DNA of 19,967 nucleotides from JAAYKM01 sp964411235 (GCA_964411235.1 CAYPKE010000032.1:1-19967); one strand, 5' to 3'. Counted from the stretch's first letter, positions 1 through 8,340 are shown. Notes: generated from the sequence alone by a model not told the origin. A program made the numbers and translations.

Positions 1-1823
1 TGGATGCCGAGGCCTTCCAATAGCTTCAGATTGCCTGCCGCCACACGGCGTCCGTCAACTTCGCCAATCACGCCCTGTCCTGTAACAGACCTGAATTGAA
101 CGGCCTTAACCGGTTCGATTCCCCTTGCTGCTGCTCCCCGGACGATGGAATCCGCCAGGGGGTGCTCGCTGGACCTTTCCAAGCTTGCAGCAAGACGCAA
201 TATTTCCTCTTCAGTAAAGCCGTCTTCCGCATGCACCGCAGCCAACTGAGGCTTTCCTTCCGTCAGGGTGCCGGTTTTGTCCACAATCAGCATGTCGACT
301 TTTTCCATTATTTCCAGAGCTTCAGCATTTTTTATCAAAACGCCGGCCGTGGCGCCGCGTCCGGTCCCCACCATGATGGAGACCGGCGTGGCAAGACCGA
401 GGGCACATGGGCAGGCAATGATGAGGACGGCAACCGCAGTCACCACCGCATGTGAAAGGCTGGGTTCCGGTCCCCAGATCCACCAGACGCAAAAAGTCAT
501 TACCGCGATCACGACGACCGCCGGAACAAAATAGCCCGATACGACATCGGCCAGTCTCTGGATCGGCGCCCGCGTGCGCTGGGCATCAGCCACCATATTG
601 ACGATCTGAGCCAGCAAGGTGTCAGTCCCGACCTTTTCGGCGCGCATTAATAAGCTGCCGGTACCGTTCACGGTTGCGCCAATCAGCTTGTCACCGGCGA
701 CTATTGCTACGGGTATGGGTTCACCGGTGACCATGGATTGGTCTACGTTGCTTTCGCCCTCGATAGCGATCCCATCTACCGGCACTTTTTCTCCGGGGCG
801 AATGCGCAAAATATCACCCGGAAGGACATCTTCGAGCGGAAGGTCTTCTTCAAATCCGTTTTCGCGTACAATACGCGCCGTTTTGGGGGCCAGGCCGAGC
901 AACAGCTGGATGGCCGCATTGGTGCGTGAGCGTGCGCGCAATTCAAGCACTTGTCCCAAAATCACGAGGGTTGTGATCACCGACGCGGCTTCGAAATATA
1001 CCGCCACTAAACCGTCATTCATTTGCATGACGGCAGGAAAGATGTGTGGAAAAAAGAGGGCAACGACACTATAGCCCCAAGCGACGGAGACACCCAGCGA
1101 AATCAAGGTGAACATGTTGAGATTCCATGTTTGGATGGACTGCCAGCCGCGCACAAAGAAAGGCCATCCTCCCCATAAAACGACGGGCGTCGCCAGCACG
1201 AACTCGATCCACAGAACTCGCTGCATGGGGAGCCAATCCGGGAGCCACAAAGGCTTCATGTCGGCAATCATGGCCAGCAGGAACACCGGCAGGGTCAACA
1301 CGGCACAGACCCAAAATCGCCTGGTCATGTCGATAAGCTCTTCGTTCCCTTCTGCCGCGCCAGCCGTGACCGGTTCCAATGCCATGCCGCATTGGGGGCA
1401 GTTACCGGGGCGATCCTGTACCACTTCAGGGTGCATGGGGCATGTATAACTTGTTTTGCCGGCTGCCGGGGGGACCCCGGTCGGCTCAAGGGCCATGCCG
1501 CATTTCGGACAGGATCCCGGCCCCGGCTGCTGAATTTCCGGATGCATGGGACAGGTGTAGGCACCACCGCCCCCGGAAGGCATCTTTTCTTGCTTCGTTT
1601 CACCATGTGCATGCGGTGCCGACTGCAAATGGGTTTTGGTCAGATATTTTTCCGGATCCTTCTTGAATGCCTCCACGCAACCCTGGCTGCAAAAATAGTA
1701 CGGCTGTCCTTTGTAGGTGTACCTGATATAAGCGCTCTCATCATCCGTACTCATGCCGCAAACCGGATCCCTGTAGGCGCCTTGGTGGTGACTCTTTGGG
1801 TGGCTGTGATGTGAATGTTCCAT
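1..1823 (-). CDS. Heavy-metal-translocating P1B-type ATPase (copper type likely), 3' end beyond window
   Basis: The reverse strand is open from an ATG at 1823 to the window edge, about 607 codons, so the end of the P/N domains and the last membrane segments are missing. The start has a GAGGG ribosome site 7 nt upstream. The N-terminus is His-rich (MEHSHHSHPKSHH), followed by a YHS-type segment (DPVCGM, then YYFCSQGC; about residues 18-60). Two heavy-metal-binding repeats follow, each running from YTCPMHPE to CPKCGM or CPQCGM (about 82-150), then membrane helices. Visible P-type motifs are TGEP in the actuator domain, CPCALGL in the metal-transport helix (Cys471), the phosphorylation motif DKTGTLT (Asp515) and SSEHPLA in the N-domain. 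P1B ATPases with a CPC motif usually export Cu+ or Ag+ across the inner membrane using ATP. The exact metal is inferred, not seen. It lies 13 nt downstream of a methyltransferase gene and is probably in its operon. Confidence 0.93.
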   Translation of the reverse strand, partial: MEHSHHSHPKSHHQGAYRDPVCGMSTDDESAYIRYTYKGQPYYFCSQGCVEAFKKDPEKYLTKTHLQSAPHAHGETKQEKMPSGGGGAYTCPMHPEIQQPGPGSCPKCGMALEPTGVPPAAGKTSYTCPMHPEVVQDRPGNCPQCGMALEPVTAGAAEGNEELIDMTRRFWVCAVLTLPVFLLAMIADMKPLWLPDWLPMQRVLWIEFVLATPVVLWGGWPFFVRGWQSIQTWNLNMFTLISLGVSVAWGYSVVALFFPHIFPAVMQMNDGLVAVYFEAASVITTLVILGQVLELRARSRTNAAIQLLLGLAPKTARIVRENGFEEDLPLEDVLPGDILRIRPGEKVPVDGIAIEGESNVDQSMVTGEPIPVAIVAGDKLIGATVNGTGSLLMRAEKVGTDTLLAQIVNMVADAQRTRAPIQRLADVVSGYFVPAVVVIAVMTFCVWWIWGPEPSLSHAVVTAVAVLIIACPCALGLATPVSIMVGTGRGATAGVLIKNAEALEIMEKVDMLIVDKTGTLTEGKPQLAAVHAEDGFTEEEILRLAASLERSSEHPLADSIVRGAAARGIEPVKAVQFRSVTGQGVIGEVDGRRVAAGNLKLLEGLGI

Positions 1824-1836
1824 GGTAACCCTCATT

Positions 1837-2466
1837 TCAACTTTTGTTTGGTCTGGCAATAATCATCTTGACCATACCCATCGGGCCGAGGTCCTTGATT
1901 CTTTCAACCAGCCAACCGGATTTTATGACATTATCCACTGTGTGCCGGTTGATATTTGCGCCAACCATCCTGACTACAAGGGGATTTATTAAGTCCATGA
2001 TAAAACCGATTACAGGCTTGTCAATCCTTACATGTTCAAGCAGCAAGATTACGCCATCCGGTTTCACCACCCGCCGCAATTCCGCCAACCCCCTTACGGG
2101 ATCGGGTACGGAGCAGAATACGAAGGTTGCCAGTACGGTATCGAAAGACGCATCCGGGAAATCCAGATTCTGCACATCTTTTCGTGAAAGAGCGAAGGGA
2201 AGGCCAAGCTTGGAGGCTTTTTCCCCCGCGATCAGGAGCATCTTGTCGGCGATATCGATGCCGGTTACCGTTGCGTCAAGAGGATAATAAGAAAAGTTCT
2301 TGCCTGTGCCAACACCGACTTCCAGGATTTTTCCCTTTACCATGCCAGTCAAATCCCGTCGCCAGGAAGTGAAGGCAAACTCGACAAAAAACTCCAGGAA
2401 ATCGTAGCCGAAGGCAATGCGATTATAACGTTTCCGCGTAATATCCGTCAGGTTTAACGGTTTCAT
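1837..2466 (-). CDS. Class I SAM-dependent methyltransferase (UbiE/PmtA-like)
   Basis: A 209-residue cytosolic protein. The SAM-binding motif I is ILEVGVGTG (residues 47-55), with an acidic residue at the end of strand 2 (GIDIADKM, Asp71). A motif II/III region follows (FPDASFDTVLATFVFCSVPD, about 103-122), then LRRVVKPDGVILLLEH (about 130-145). The N-terminal segment RYNRIAFGYDFLEFF resembles UbiE and phosphatidylethanolamine N-methyltransferase-like proteins, so a lipid or quinone substrate is possible; the substrate cannot be read from the sequence. The gene ends 13 nt before the metal ATPase start, which suggests one transcript. Its own ribosome site is weak (GAAAAGAAA). The palindromic repeat at 2511-2713 lies directly upstream and may carry or affect its promoter. 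Confidence 0.85.
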   Translation of the reverse strand: MKPLNLTDITRKRYNRIAFGYDFLEFFVEFAFTSWRRDLTGMVKGKILEVGVGTGKNFSYYPLDATVTGIDIADKMLLIAGEKASKLGLPFALSRKDVQNLDFPDASFDTVLATFVFCSVPDPVRGLAELRRVVKPDGVILLLEHVRIDKPVIGFIMDLINPLVVRMVGANINRHTVDNVIKSGWLVERIKDLGPMGMVKMIIARPNKS

Positions 2467-2510
2467 TTTCTTTTCAAAAATAAACGAAAAGAACCTAAAA
2501 GAAGTTATTT

Positions 2511-2713
2511 CATCGGCAAGTAAACATCAAAAGCGTCATGCCGGACTTGGAGACTGTGTCGTAATACCTGTTTTACGTTTATGGTCATTATGTCTGAACA
2601 AAGTTAAGAATCTTATAATTCCTGAATGTTAAAAACATAGATTCTTCGGCTGGCGCCTCAGGCATTGCGACACAGTCTCTCAATCCGGTATCAAGCTAAA
2701 TTCATTATGGATT
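2511..2713. repeat. Palindromic dispersed repeat, copy 1 (core 2550-2679)
   Basis: The core is bounded by 21-bp imperfect inverted repeats (2550-2570 and 2659-2679, 19 of 21 matching), beginning GAGACTGTGTCGTAA on the left. The core is 130 bp and contains no ORF. A second copy of the whole unit lies at 13038-13220. The outer flanks (CATCGGCAAGTAAA at 2511-2524 and AATTCATTATGGATT at 2699-2713) also occur there, but in inverted orientation, while the core is in direct orientation. It looks like a MITE or an invertible cassette. No clear target-site duplication could be fixed. It sits between the hemerythrin end and the methyltransferase start. Confidence 0.75.
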
Positions 2714-2926
2714 CCGTCTTTCGCCGCAATAACAGGAACTCAGCTATTAAATTACCGAACTCATAACAATGCGTTAGAAGTATCGCACAGTTGAAAAAGA
2801 TTACCAATGCATAACTGTACGAAGCAGTTGCCGTCCGGAAGTTGACAGTATGACGGCCGGTTTTTGAAAGGACAAGACCTTGCAAAACGATATTGACTTT
2901 GGGGCCGTTTTCTCCTCGCAGCGGGA

Positions 2927-3487
2927 TCAGTCTAAGTAAATCTCTTTCAAGGTATGGATCAATTCATGAAACGCTTCATGTTTTCCCAAGCCGATCCGGT
3001 CCGCTTCGATCTTTTCGAACCCCTGAAACAGCTCTTCCTGCTGCCCCTCTGAAAGCAGCTTCTCCGCCATGACAAACAAAACGTTATTTTCCTTCTCAAT
3101 GTGGCCGGAAAGAAGAGAAACATAATCTTGTGCATGGCGGATCATTCCGCCCCGCGCCGATTTTTCCCCGTTTTTATATTCGAAGGAGGCAGCGACCATG
3201 GCTTTGATGAATTCTCTGCCCTGGGTATGCTCGGAAAGCATCTCGCCGATCGGCCCCCCTTCCTTGAGAACCCCCAACGCTTCCAGCGCGGGGAAAAGAA
3301 GCTCTTCTTCCTTGGCATGATGGCACTTGTCGACAAAGACTTTCAGGAATTCAAGAATGGACTCGAAGTGATCCATGTTCAAACTTCCGCTTTCCTGGTC
3401 ATGCCGGCAGACTTTTTCCATAATGTTGAGCATGACCGTCACACCATCATGTTCATCCCTTAATTGCCGGGTAGCCTTCATGTTCAT
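2927..3487 (-). CDS. Hemerythrin HHE-domain protein
   Basis: A 186-residue soluble helical protein. Candidate di-iron ligands are in the expected order: His13 (RDEHDG), His56/His57 with Glu61 (KCHHAKEEE), His87 (SEHTQGREF), and His129 with Glu133 (SGHIEKEN). Hemerythrin-domain proteins bind O2, or sense or repair NO and iron damage, through a non-heme di-iron centre. The ATG at 3487 has GAGGT 6 nt upstream; a second in-frame ATG two codons later is less well placed. It lies 78 nt downstream of the flavodiiron gene on the same strand, consistent with one O2/NO-response transcript. No signal peptide is seen, so it should be cytosolic. Confidence 0.88.
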   Translation of the reverse strand: MNMKATRQLRDEHDGVTVMLNIMEKVCRHDQESGSLNMDHFESILEFLKVFVDKCHHAKEEELLFPALEALGVLKEGGPIGEMLSEHTQGREFIKAMVAASFEYKNGEKSARGGMIRHAQDYVSLLSGHIEKENNVLFVMAEKLLSEGQQEELFQGFEKIEADRIGLGKHEAFHELIHTLKEIYLD

Positions 3488-3565
3488 GTCAACCTCACAA
3501 TCTTCAGGTATTGGAAGGGAATTTCCATAATCAGAGCCAACTCTACCTATTCCGGGAACCAGCGA

Positions 3566-4759
3566 TTAAGAGAGCCGTTCGCTCAGGTTCTTCCCGAAAT
3601 CGAAACACATCTGCAGACCCTCTTCGTCAGGGTTCCAAGGCACCTTCAGTCCATCGCCTTCCATTTGAAAACCCGATTTTTCCAGATGCTCCGCCAGGAG
3701 CTTGGTCGATTCCCCACTCCAGCCGTAGGAACCGAAAACCGCCGCCTTTTTACCTGAAAACCGGAGACCCCTGATCTCTTCGAGGATGGAAGCAACAGCC
3801 GTCAGGATGCCCCGATTGATGGTGGGCGACCCGACCACGATGCCCTTTGACTTGAATATTTCCGTAATGACGTCGTTTTTGTCCGACTTCGACACATTGA
3901 AAAGCTTGATATTGACGCGCTCATCGGCGGCCTTGATGCCGCCGGCGATGGTTTCCGCCATGATTCTCGTGGCGTTCCACATGGTGTCATAGAGTATCGT
4001 GATCTGATTTTCCTTGTAGCTGCCCGCCCATTCGAGATACTTGTTCACGATCTGGGTGGGGTTGTCCCGCCAGATCACACCGTGGCTTGTGCAGATCATA
4101 TCCACCGGCAAATTGAAGGAGAGGACTTCCTTGATTTTCTTTTCCACCAGCGGACTGAAGGGGGTCAGGATATTGGCGTAGTATTTGATGCACTCGGCCA
4201 TCAGTTCCGCCTGATCGACCAGGTCGTTGAACATGTACTCCGAAGCATAATGCTGGCCGAAGGCATCGTTGCTGAAGAGGATGTTGTCGCCCGTCAGGTA
4301 GCAGAACATGCTGTCGGGCCAATGCAGCATCGGCGCTTCCACAAAGACCAGTTTTTTGTCTCCCAGGTCCAGTTGCTCCCCCGTTTTGACGATCTGGAAG
4401 TTCCAGTCCTGGTGGTAGTGACCCTTCAATGATTTAACACCGTTGGCTGTGCAATAGACGGGTTTGTCCGGTATGTGCCTCATGAGTTCAGGCAGGGCGC
4501 CGCTGTGGTCGCTTTCCGCGTGGTTGGCAATGACGTAGTCGATCTTGTCGAGCGGGATAATCTGGGAGAGATTGTCAATATATTCCTTTGCAAAAGGCCC
4601 CCAAACCGTATCGATCAAAGCCACCTTCTTCTCTTTAATCAGATAGGAATTATAAGTCGATCCCCGATGGGTTGAGTACTCGTCACCATGAAACCTCCTG
4701 AGGTCCCAGTCGATTTTTCCCACCCAAGAAACATTGTTTTTGACCGGTATCGCTTTCAT
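3566..4759 (-). CDS. Flavodiiron protein (A-type flavoprotein; O2/NO reductase)
   Basis: A 397-residue cytosolic enzyme of the usual length. The N-terminal metallo-beta-lactamase-like domain carries HAESDHSG, giving ligands His80, Glu82 and Asp84; His146 (MLHWPDSMF), Asp165 (SNDAFG) and His226 (TSHGVIW) complete the di-iron set. The C-terminal flavodoxin domain starts near ITILYDTMWNAT (about residue 253) and binds FMN. The family reduces O2 to water or NO to N2O, with electrons usually supplied by rubredoxin. No rubredoxin domain is fused here and none is encoded next to it. The start has AGGAG followed by a short A run. The hemerythrin gene follows 78 nt downstream, so together they form a small oxygen/NO defence unit. 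A possible promoter lies at 4814-4842. Confidence 0.95.
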   Translation of the reverse strand: MKAIPVKNNVSWVGKIDWDLRRFHGDEYSTHRGSTYNSYLIKEKKVALIDTVWGPFAKEYIDNLSQIIPLDKIDYVIANHAESDHSGALPELMRHIPDKPVYCTANGVKSLKGHYHQDWNFQIVKTGEQLDLGDKKLVFVEAPMLHWPDSMFCYLTGDNILFSNDAFGQHYASEYMFNDLVDQAELMAECIKYYANILTPFSPLVEKKIKEVLSFNLPVDMICTSHGVIWRDNPTQIVNKYLEWAGSYKENQITILYDTMWNATRIMAETIAGGIKAADERVNIKLFNVSKSDKNDVITEIFKSKGIVVGSPTINRGILTAVASILEEIRGLRFSGKKAAVFGSYGWSGESTKLLAEHLEKSGFQMEGDGLKVPWNPDEEGLQMCFDFGKNLSERLS

Positions 4760-4813
4760 TTTTTTCTCCTTTCGCTTTTACCTTGAATTCAGATGAACAC
4801 ATACTATCTTACA

Positions 4814-4842
4814 TATTTATGCCTCGGGTGGCTGGTTGTCAA
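4814..4842 (-). promoter_or_regulatory. Possible sigma70-type promoter for the flavodiiron gene
   Basis: On the minus strand a perfect TTGACA (4842-4837) is followed after 17 nt by TAAATA (4819-4814), which matches the -10 consensus at only three of six positions. The predicted start near 4807 would give a leader of about 48 nt. The -35 match and spacing are good; the -10 box is weak. Confidence 0.35.
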
Positions 4843-4900
4843 ATAACTTGCTGATAAGATCTTTTGTCGTCTCCGCCAATCGTCTCTGTGACAAGGATTT

Positions 4901-5325
4901 CTCAGAGGCAAAACAGTTTTTTTATTGTCTGATCCCGAGTGAAATAAAATACATCCCGAATTCCGGGGTAATTTCCGGGGCAGAACACTTAATTCCACCT
5001 CTCGTTGAAAGCGCGAAGCATTTGGAATGGACCCCGGGTCTTCGCCCGGGGTGACAAATTAGGGAAGCCGGGGTGACAAAGCGAGGTGTCATTCCTGCGA
5101 AAGCAGGAATCTATTCCACTTTTCTCATTCCTGTTCCTGCCGGCGCAGGGATAAACTGCAGCAGGCATCCAGACCTTCTTGAGAGCGCGAAGCATTGGAA
5201 ATGGACCCCGGGCCTTCGCCCGGGGTGACAAATTAGGGAAGCCGGGGTGACAAATGAAACAGTCAGGGGAGAAAAATTAACCGGCTCGTATGACAGGGAA
5301 ATAAGAATTATGTTTCCCATAGCGG
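4901..5325. repeat. Composite repeat locus: module A, two B (REP) modules, divergent C module
   Basis: This fills most of the 653-nt gap between the flavodiiron and Lpp-like genes. Module A (4901-5010) begins CTCAGAGGCAAAACAG and is nearly identical to 8415-8523. Two B modules of 70 bp (5011-5080 and 5185-5254) differ at only about three positions; each carries the GC-rich palindrome ACCCCGGG-CCCGGGGT and ends GGGGTGACAAA. Between them is a hairpin, ATTCCTGCGAAAGCAGGAAT (5091-5110). From about 5255 to 5325 there is a diverged version of the C module seen at 8596 and 19830. No coding region is credible here; ORFs across the repeats are low-complexity readings of the REP sequence. Confidence 0.8.
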
Positions 5326-5334
5326 GATTAACGC

Positions 5335-5367
5335 AAGAGGCAGGGCGGACAGGCCCTGCCTCTTTTT
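5335..5367. terminator. Strong hairpin with T run (terminator-like)
   Basis: A perfect 12-bp stem (AAGAGGCAGGGC at 5335-5346 with GCCCTGCCTCTT at 5353-5364) has a 6-nt loop and is followed by further T residues on the plus strand. The T run is on the plus-strand side, yet the nearest gene, the Lpp-like lipoprotein, ends 46 nt away on the minus strand. It may end that transcript as a hairpin without a U tract, or block plus-strand readthrough. Confidence 0.6.
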
Positions 5368-5412
5368 AAATGAGAGATCATGGCGGCAACCATTGCTTGC
5401 CACCCCAAAGTA

Positions 5413-5745
5413 TTACTTTCTCATTGATTTTTCAAAAGCGGCGTCAGCATTCTTCACTTTTTCTTCCGCTATTCTCGCCCTTTCTTCTGCCTCCTTTGCG
5501 GCAGCTTCTGCGCGCGCTGCGGCTTCCGCCGCCTTAAGTGCGGCGGCATTGGCCTCCTCCAGTTGCGCCGCCGTTTCTGCCTGTGCCGCCTTGGCATCTT
5601 CCGCAGCCTTGAGGGCCTGATTAGCCTTGGCATCGGTTTCCATGCTCTGAGCCTGTACTTTTTCCAGATCACCGGTTGTTGCACAGCCGCTTAATGCCAA
5701 AACGCAGACAAAAATGACGAAAATTACCCATAGACTTCTCTTCAT
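5413..5745 (-). CDS. Small alanine-rich coiled-coil lipoprotein (Lpp/OprI-like)
   Basis: A 110-residue protein. Residues 1-20 are a lipoprotein signal peptide with lipobox LSGC, giving a mature lipid-modified Cys21. The rest is one long helix rich in Ala, Glu and Lys with heptad-like spacing, as in the alanine-zipper murein lipoproteins Lpp and OprI. The last residues are SMRK, so the protein ends in Arg-Lys, like Braun's lipoprotein, whose C-terminal Lys is linked to peptidoglycan by L,D-transpeptidases. Two L,D-transpeptidase genes lie just upstream on the same strand. GGAGG stands 10 nt before the ATG. The fold class is well supported; covalent attachment to the wall is inferred from the terminal Lys and the neighbours. 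It is longer than E. coli Lpp. Confidence 0.85.
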   Translation of the reverse strand: MKRSLWVIFVIFVCVLALSGCATTGDLEKVQAQSMETDAKANQALKAAEDAKAAQAETAAQLEEANAAALKAAEAAARAEAAAKEAEERARIAEEKVKNADAAFEKSMRK

Positions 5746-5917
5746 GCTCTTGTCACCTCCCTTCTTTTTAGATTGTTGATCAGCTTCACCCTGTTAACCC
5801 CTGGGCACCGTTTATTTTTAAAAGAGGCTTATCCTGATGGCCTCATTGTCAGGATCAAAAGCTCCCGGAGGGCTGAAGGGTTTTTCTCTCCGCGCATTAT
5901 CCAATGTCACTCGCTTT

Positions 5918-7222
5918 TTACGGTTCGAGCAATATGGCGTCAATCCCCAGATCAATCTTCAGGCGTTTCATGGCAACCTTTGCTTCACTGCCGCTGCTGA
6001 ATGGACCGGCGACGATTCGGTATTTATCGCTTTTTGCCAGCACCCTCGCGGGAATCGGGGGCCCCTGGCGGTTGATGATGGCCGCCAGTTTCGCCGCATC
6101 CTTTGCGTCTCGGAGGCTGCCTGCCAGGAGATACCATCCTGTTGTGGTCATTTCCGGTATTTCAGGTTTGCCGTAGAGCTTTCCCGGATGCCTGACGAAG
6201 ATGGTTTTTTCAGCATCATTGTCCATTCCCGGCGGAATCCCGGATATGGCAACCGGAATCCCGCTCGCCTCGGCAAGGGCCCGCTCAACTTTTCCCCATT
6301 CGATCTTACGGCCTGATTTTCTTTGAATCTGTCTCAGTTTCAGATACGTTTTTTCCAGTTCCAAGGCATCCGTATCATCAACCGGTATATGTACTGAGAT
6401 GTAAACCACCCCTTGACGCTGCCCTACGAGATAGGGCTGATTCACGATCCGCACGGGAGTGTTAACCGGGGTGGTCGCGTAAAGCTTATCGATATTTTCG
6501 GGGTAGAGCCTGATGCAACCGTTGGTCGCTTTAAGGCCGATACTGGCGGGCTTGTTCGTCCCGTGAATCAGATAACTCGACCTGCTCAGGTAAAGCGCGT
6601 ATTCGCCCAGCGGGTTTAGCGGACCCGGCGGCACAACCGGGGGCAGGGGGTCACCCTTATCACGGTGATCTTTCGCAATGGAAGCCGGCACATGCCAGGA
6701 CGGCCGGGTCCTCTTCGCCGTGACGGACATCTGCCCCTCGGGCGAGGGCCGTTCTTCCGTTCCGATACCGACCGGATAGGTGGCAACCTCCAGGAATTCT
6801 CCATTTTCCCGGAACTGGAAAAGACGCATGGCAGCCAGGTTAATCACGATTCCCTTTCTTGGCGCGTCCGGCAGGATGAATCGAAGCGGCAGCAGGATAC
6901 GCTTTCCGGCTTCGGGCACCCACAGATCCACCCCCGGGTTGGCGACGCTGATTTCATTGAGGCCCAAGCTGAAATGCCTGGCCACATCCGGCAGGGTATC
7001 GCCCTTTTGAATCCGTATGGCAGCCAGCCGGCCGATTACATCATCGTCTTTGGCGACAACAAATTGATTGCGCTCGATTTTCTCCTCCGGATATCCCGTC
7101 GGCAAGGATACGATCTGGACCGATCTCAGGCCTGCGCAGCCATGGAGAAACAGGAACAAAACCGGCAGAACGAAGAGCCGTAGGGCACTGGGCCGGAAGG
7201 TGGCCTTAAAGAATTGCTTCAT
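5918..7222 (-). CDS. L,D-transpeptidase lipoprotein with LysM, YkuD and SPOR domains
   Basis: A 434-residue envelope enzyme. The signal peptide ends at lipobox LHGC (Cys29). A LysM-like segment (about 66-115, QKGDTLPDVARHFSL) should bind peptidoglycan. The YkuD catalytic domain (about 122-262) has His220 in LIHGTNKP and the nucleophile Cys236 in ATNGCIRLY; Asn replaces the usual His of the S/T-H-G-C motif. The C-terminus (about 360-432) has two YxIxxGpF-like halves typical of a SPOR domain, which binds denuded glycan strands. YkuD enzymes make 3-3 crosslinks or attach lipoproteins to diaminopimelate. No strong ribosome site precedes the ATG, but the signal peptide supports this start. It lies between the Lpp-like gene and the second L,D-transpeptidase, suggesting joint action. 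Confidence 0.9.
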   Translation of the reverse strand: MKQFFKATFRPSALRLFVLPVLFLFLHGCAGLRSVQIVSLPTGYPEEKIERNQFVVAKDDDVIGRLAAIRIQKGDTLPDVARHFSLGLNEISVANPGVDLWVPEAGKRILLPLRFILPDAPRKGIVINLAAMRLFQFRENGEFLEVATYPVGIGTEERPSPEGQMSVTAKRTRPSWHVPASIAKDHRDKGDPLPPVVPPGPLNPLGEYALYLSRSSYLIHGTNKPASIGLKATNGCIRLYPENIDKLYATTPVNTPVRIVNQPYLVGQRQGVVYISVHIPVDDTDALELEKTYLKLRQIQRKSGRKIEWGKVERALAEASGIPVAISGIPPGMDNDAEKTIFVRHPGKLYGKPEIPEMTTTGWYLLAGSLRDAKDAAKLAAIINRQGPPIPARVLAKSDKYRIVAGPFSSGSEAKVAMKRLKIDLGIDAILLEP

Positions 7223-7353
7223 AGGATAAAGGGATGCGGCTGTTACTAAAAAGCCGCGTCTGTAATTAATCGATCAACTTTCTCGACAAACCGAAGAGGC
7301 TGTCGCCCTGTCTGCTGCCCTAAAAGGTTCCGCAGCGTGCGGCATATTTGCAG

Positions 7354-8340
7354 TCAGGGTCTGATTTCAACCTTTGTCCCATTAGGGACCAGATTGGCGA
7401 TTTCCTCTATTTCTTCATTCGTGACGGCAATACACCCCTCTGTCCAGTCGATCGTGGTGTGCCGGTCACCCACCCAAGATAAACCCTTCTTGATGCCGTG
7501 TATCATAATGTCACCTCCGGGAGAAACCCCCAGTTCCCTGGCCCGGCGGATGTCATTTTCATTTGGATAGGAAATACGGAGAGATAGGTGATAAAGGCTG
7601 TTCTTATTCCTGCCGCTGATAATGTAGCTTCCCTCAGGTGTTTTTTGGTCGCCTTGGCTTTCCTTGTGACCCACCGGGTTTCCCCCCAGGGCGATCCGGT
7701 AGGTCTTGAGGACCTTATCCCCGGCGAGAAGGGTCAGCCGGCGCTCTTTTTTTTCGACGAGAATTTTATCAGCCGGCCCGTTTTGGATGGCGTAAATCGT
7801 CTGGGTCAGCGACGCGATTTTTTTCTGCAGCGTCTCTAGCTCGTCTCCCTTTATCTTGAGCTCCTGTTCGAGGGATCGGTTAATGCTTCGCAGCGCCCCG
7901 ATCTCGATCCCTTTGCTGCCGATTTCCCTTTTGAGTGTACTGACCAGCTCCTGCTGCAGCCGGATTTCCTTATCCTTGGTCGCAATATTACCGACCAGTG
8001 CCATCAGGATTTCGCTGTCCTGTTTGTGCCTGCTTTCCGGATATTCCCGGATGAGTTTCTGAAAAGATGCCAGCGCTTTCTGATAATCCTGTTGTTCATT
8101 TCCGGGAAATGCGTGGATGAGGCCCATTTCGAAGAGGACCCTGTCGCCCTGGGAAGGATATTTTTCAAGAATCTGCGCATATTTGTTCAAAGAGGCCGGG
8201 TAGTTCCCCTGCATGAAGAGGCCGTTCGCTTCTTTGAAAGCGCCCTCGTGTAGGTGGCTGCACCCGCAGAGAAGCGCGGGCATGGCAATGAGAAAAAAGA
8301 AGTATATGTATCGTTCGGCTTTCCTTTGCATTTTTATCAT
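7354..8340 (-). CDS. L,D-transpeptidase-family lipoprotein with helical/coiled-coil N-terminal half
   Basis: 328 residues from the chosen ATG at 8340, which has AAGGG just upstream; an ATG at 8361 gives seven more residues but has no ribosome site, and one at 8331 is also possible. The signal peptide ends at lipobox LCGC (Cys27). A TPR-like region follows (about 35-105; EANGLFMQGNYPASLNKYAQ), then a coiled coil (about 117-183). The C-terminal YkuD domain (about 195-328) has His281 (IMIHGIKKG) and Cys303 in DWTEGCIAVTN. The TxGCIAV form marks a common YkuD subgroup distinct from the SHGC form. The role is peptidoglycan crosslinking, lipoprotein attachment or release; which one cannot be decided from sequence. 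The gap to the next L,D-transpeptidase is 131 nt. Confidence 0.87.
   Translation of the reverse strand: MIKMQRKAERYIYFFFLIAMPALLCGCSHLHEGAFKEANGLFMQGNYPASLNKYAQILEKYPSQGDRVLFEMGLIHAFPGNEQQDYQKALASFQKLIREYPESRHKQDSEILMALVGNIATKDKEIRLQQELVSTLKREIGSKGIEIGALRSINRSLEQELKIKGDELETLQKKIASLTQTIYAIQNGPADKILVEKKERRLTLLAGDKVLKTYRIALGGNPVGHKESQGDQKTPEGSYIISGRNKNSLYHLSLRISYPNENDIRRARELGVSPGGDIMIHGIKKGLSWVGDRHTTIDWTEGCIAVTNEEIEEIANLVPNGTKVEIRP

Noticed and set aside
2691..2885. 64-codon minus-strand ORF after the palindromic repeat
   Set aside because: It overlaps the repeat flank, has no clear ribosome site and no recognisable protein pattern.
4836..5320. ORFs across the composite repeat
   Set aside because: They translate REP sequence in several frames; similar ORFs arise at each repeat copy.
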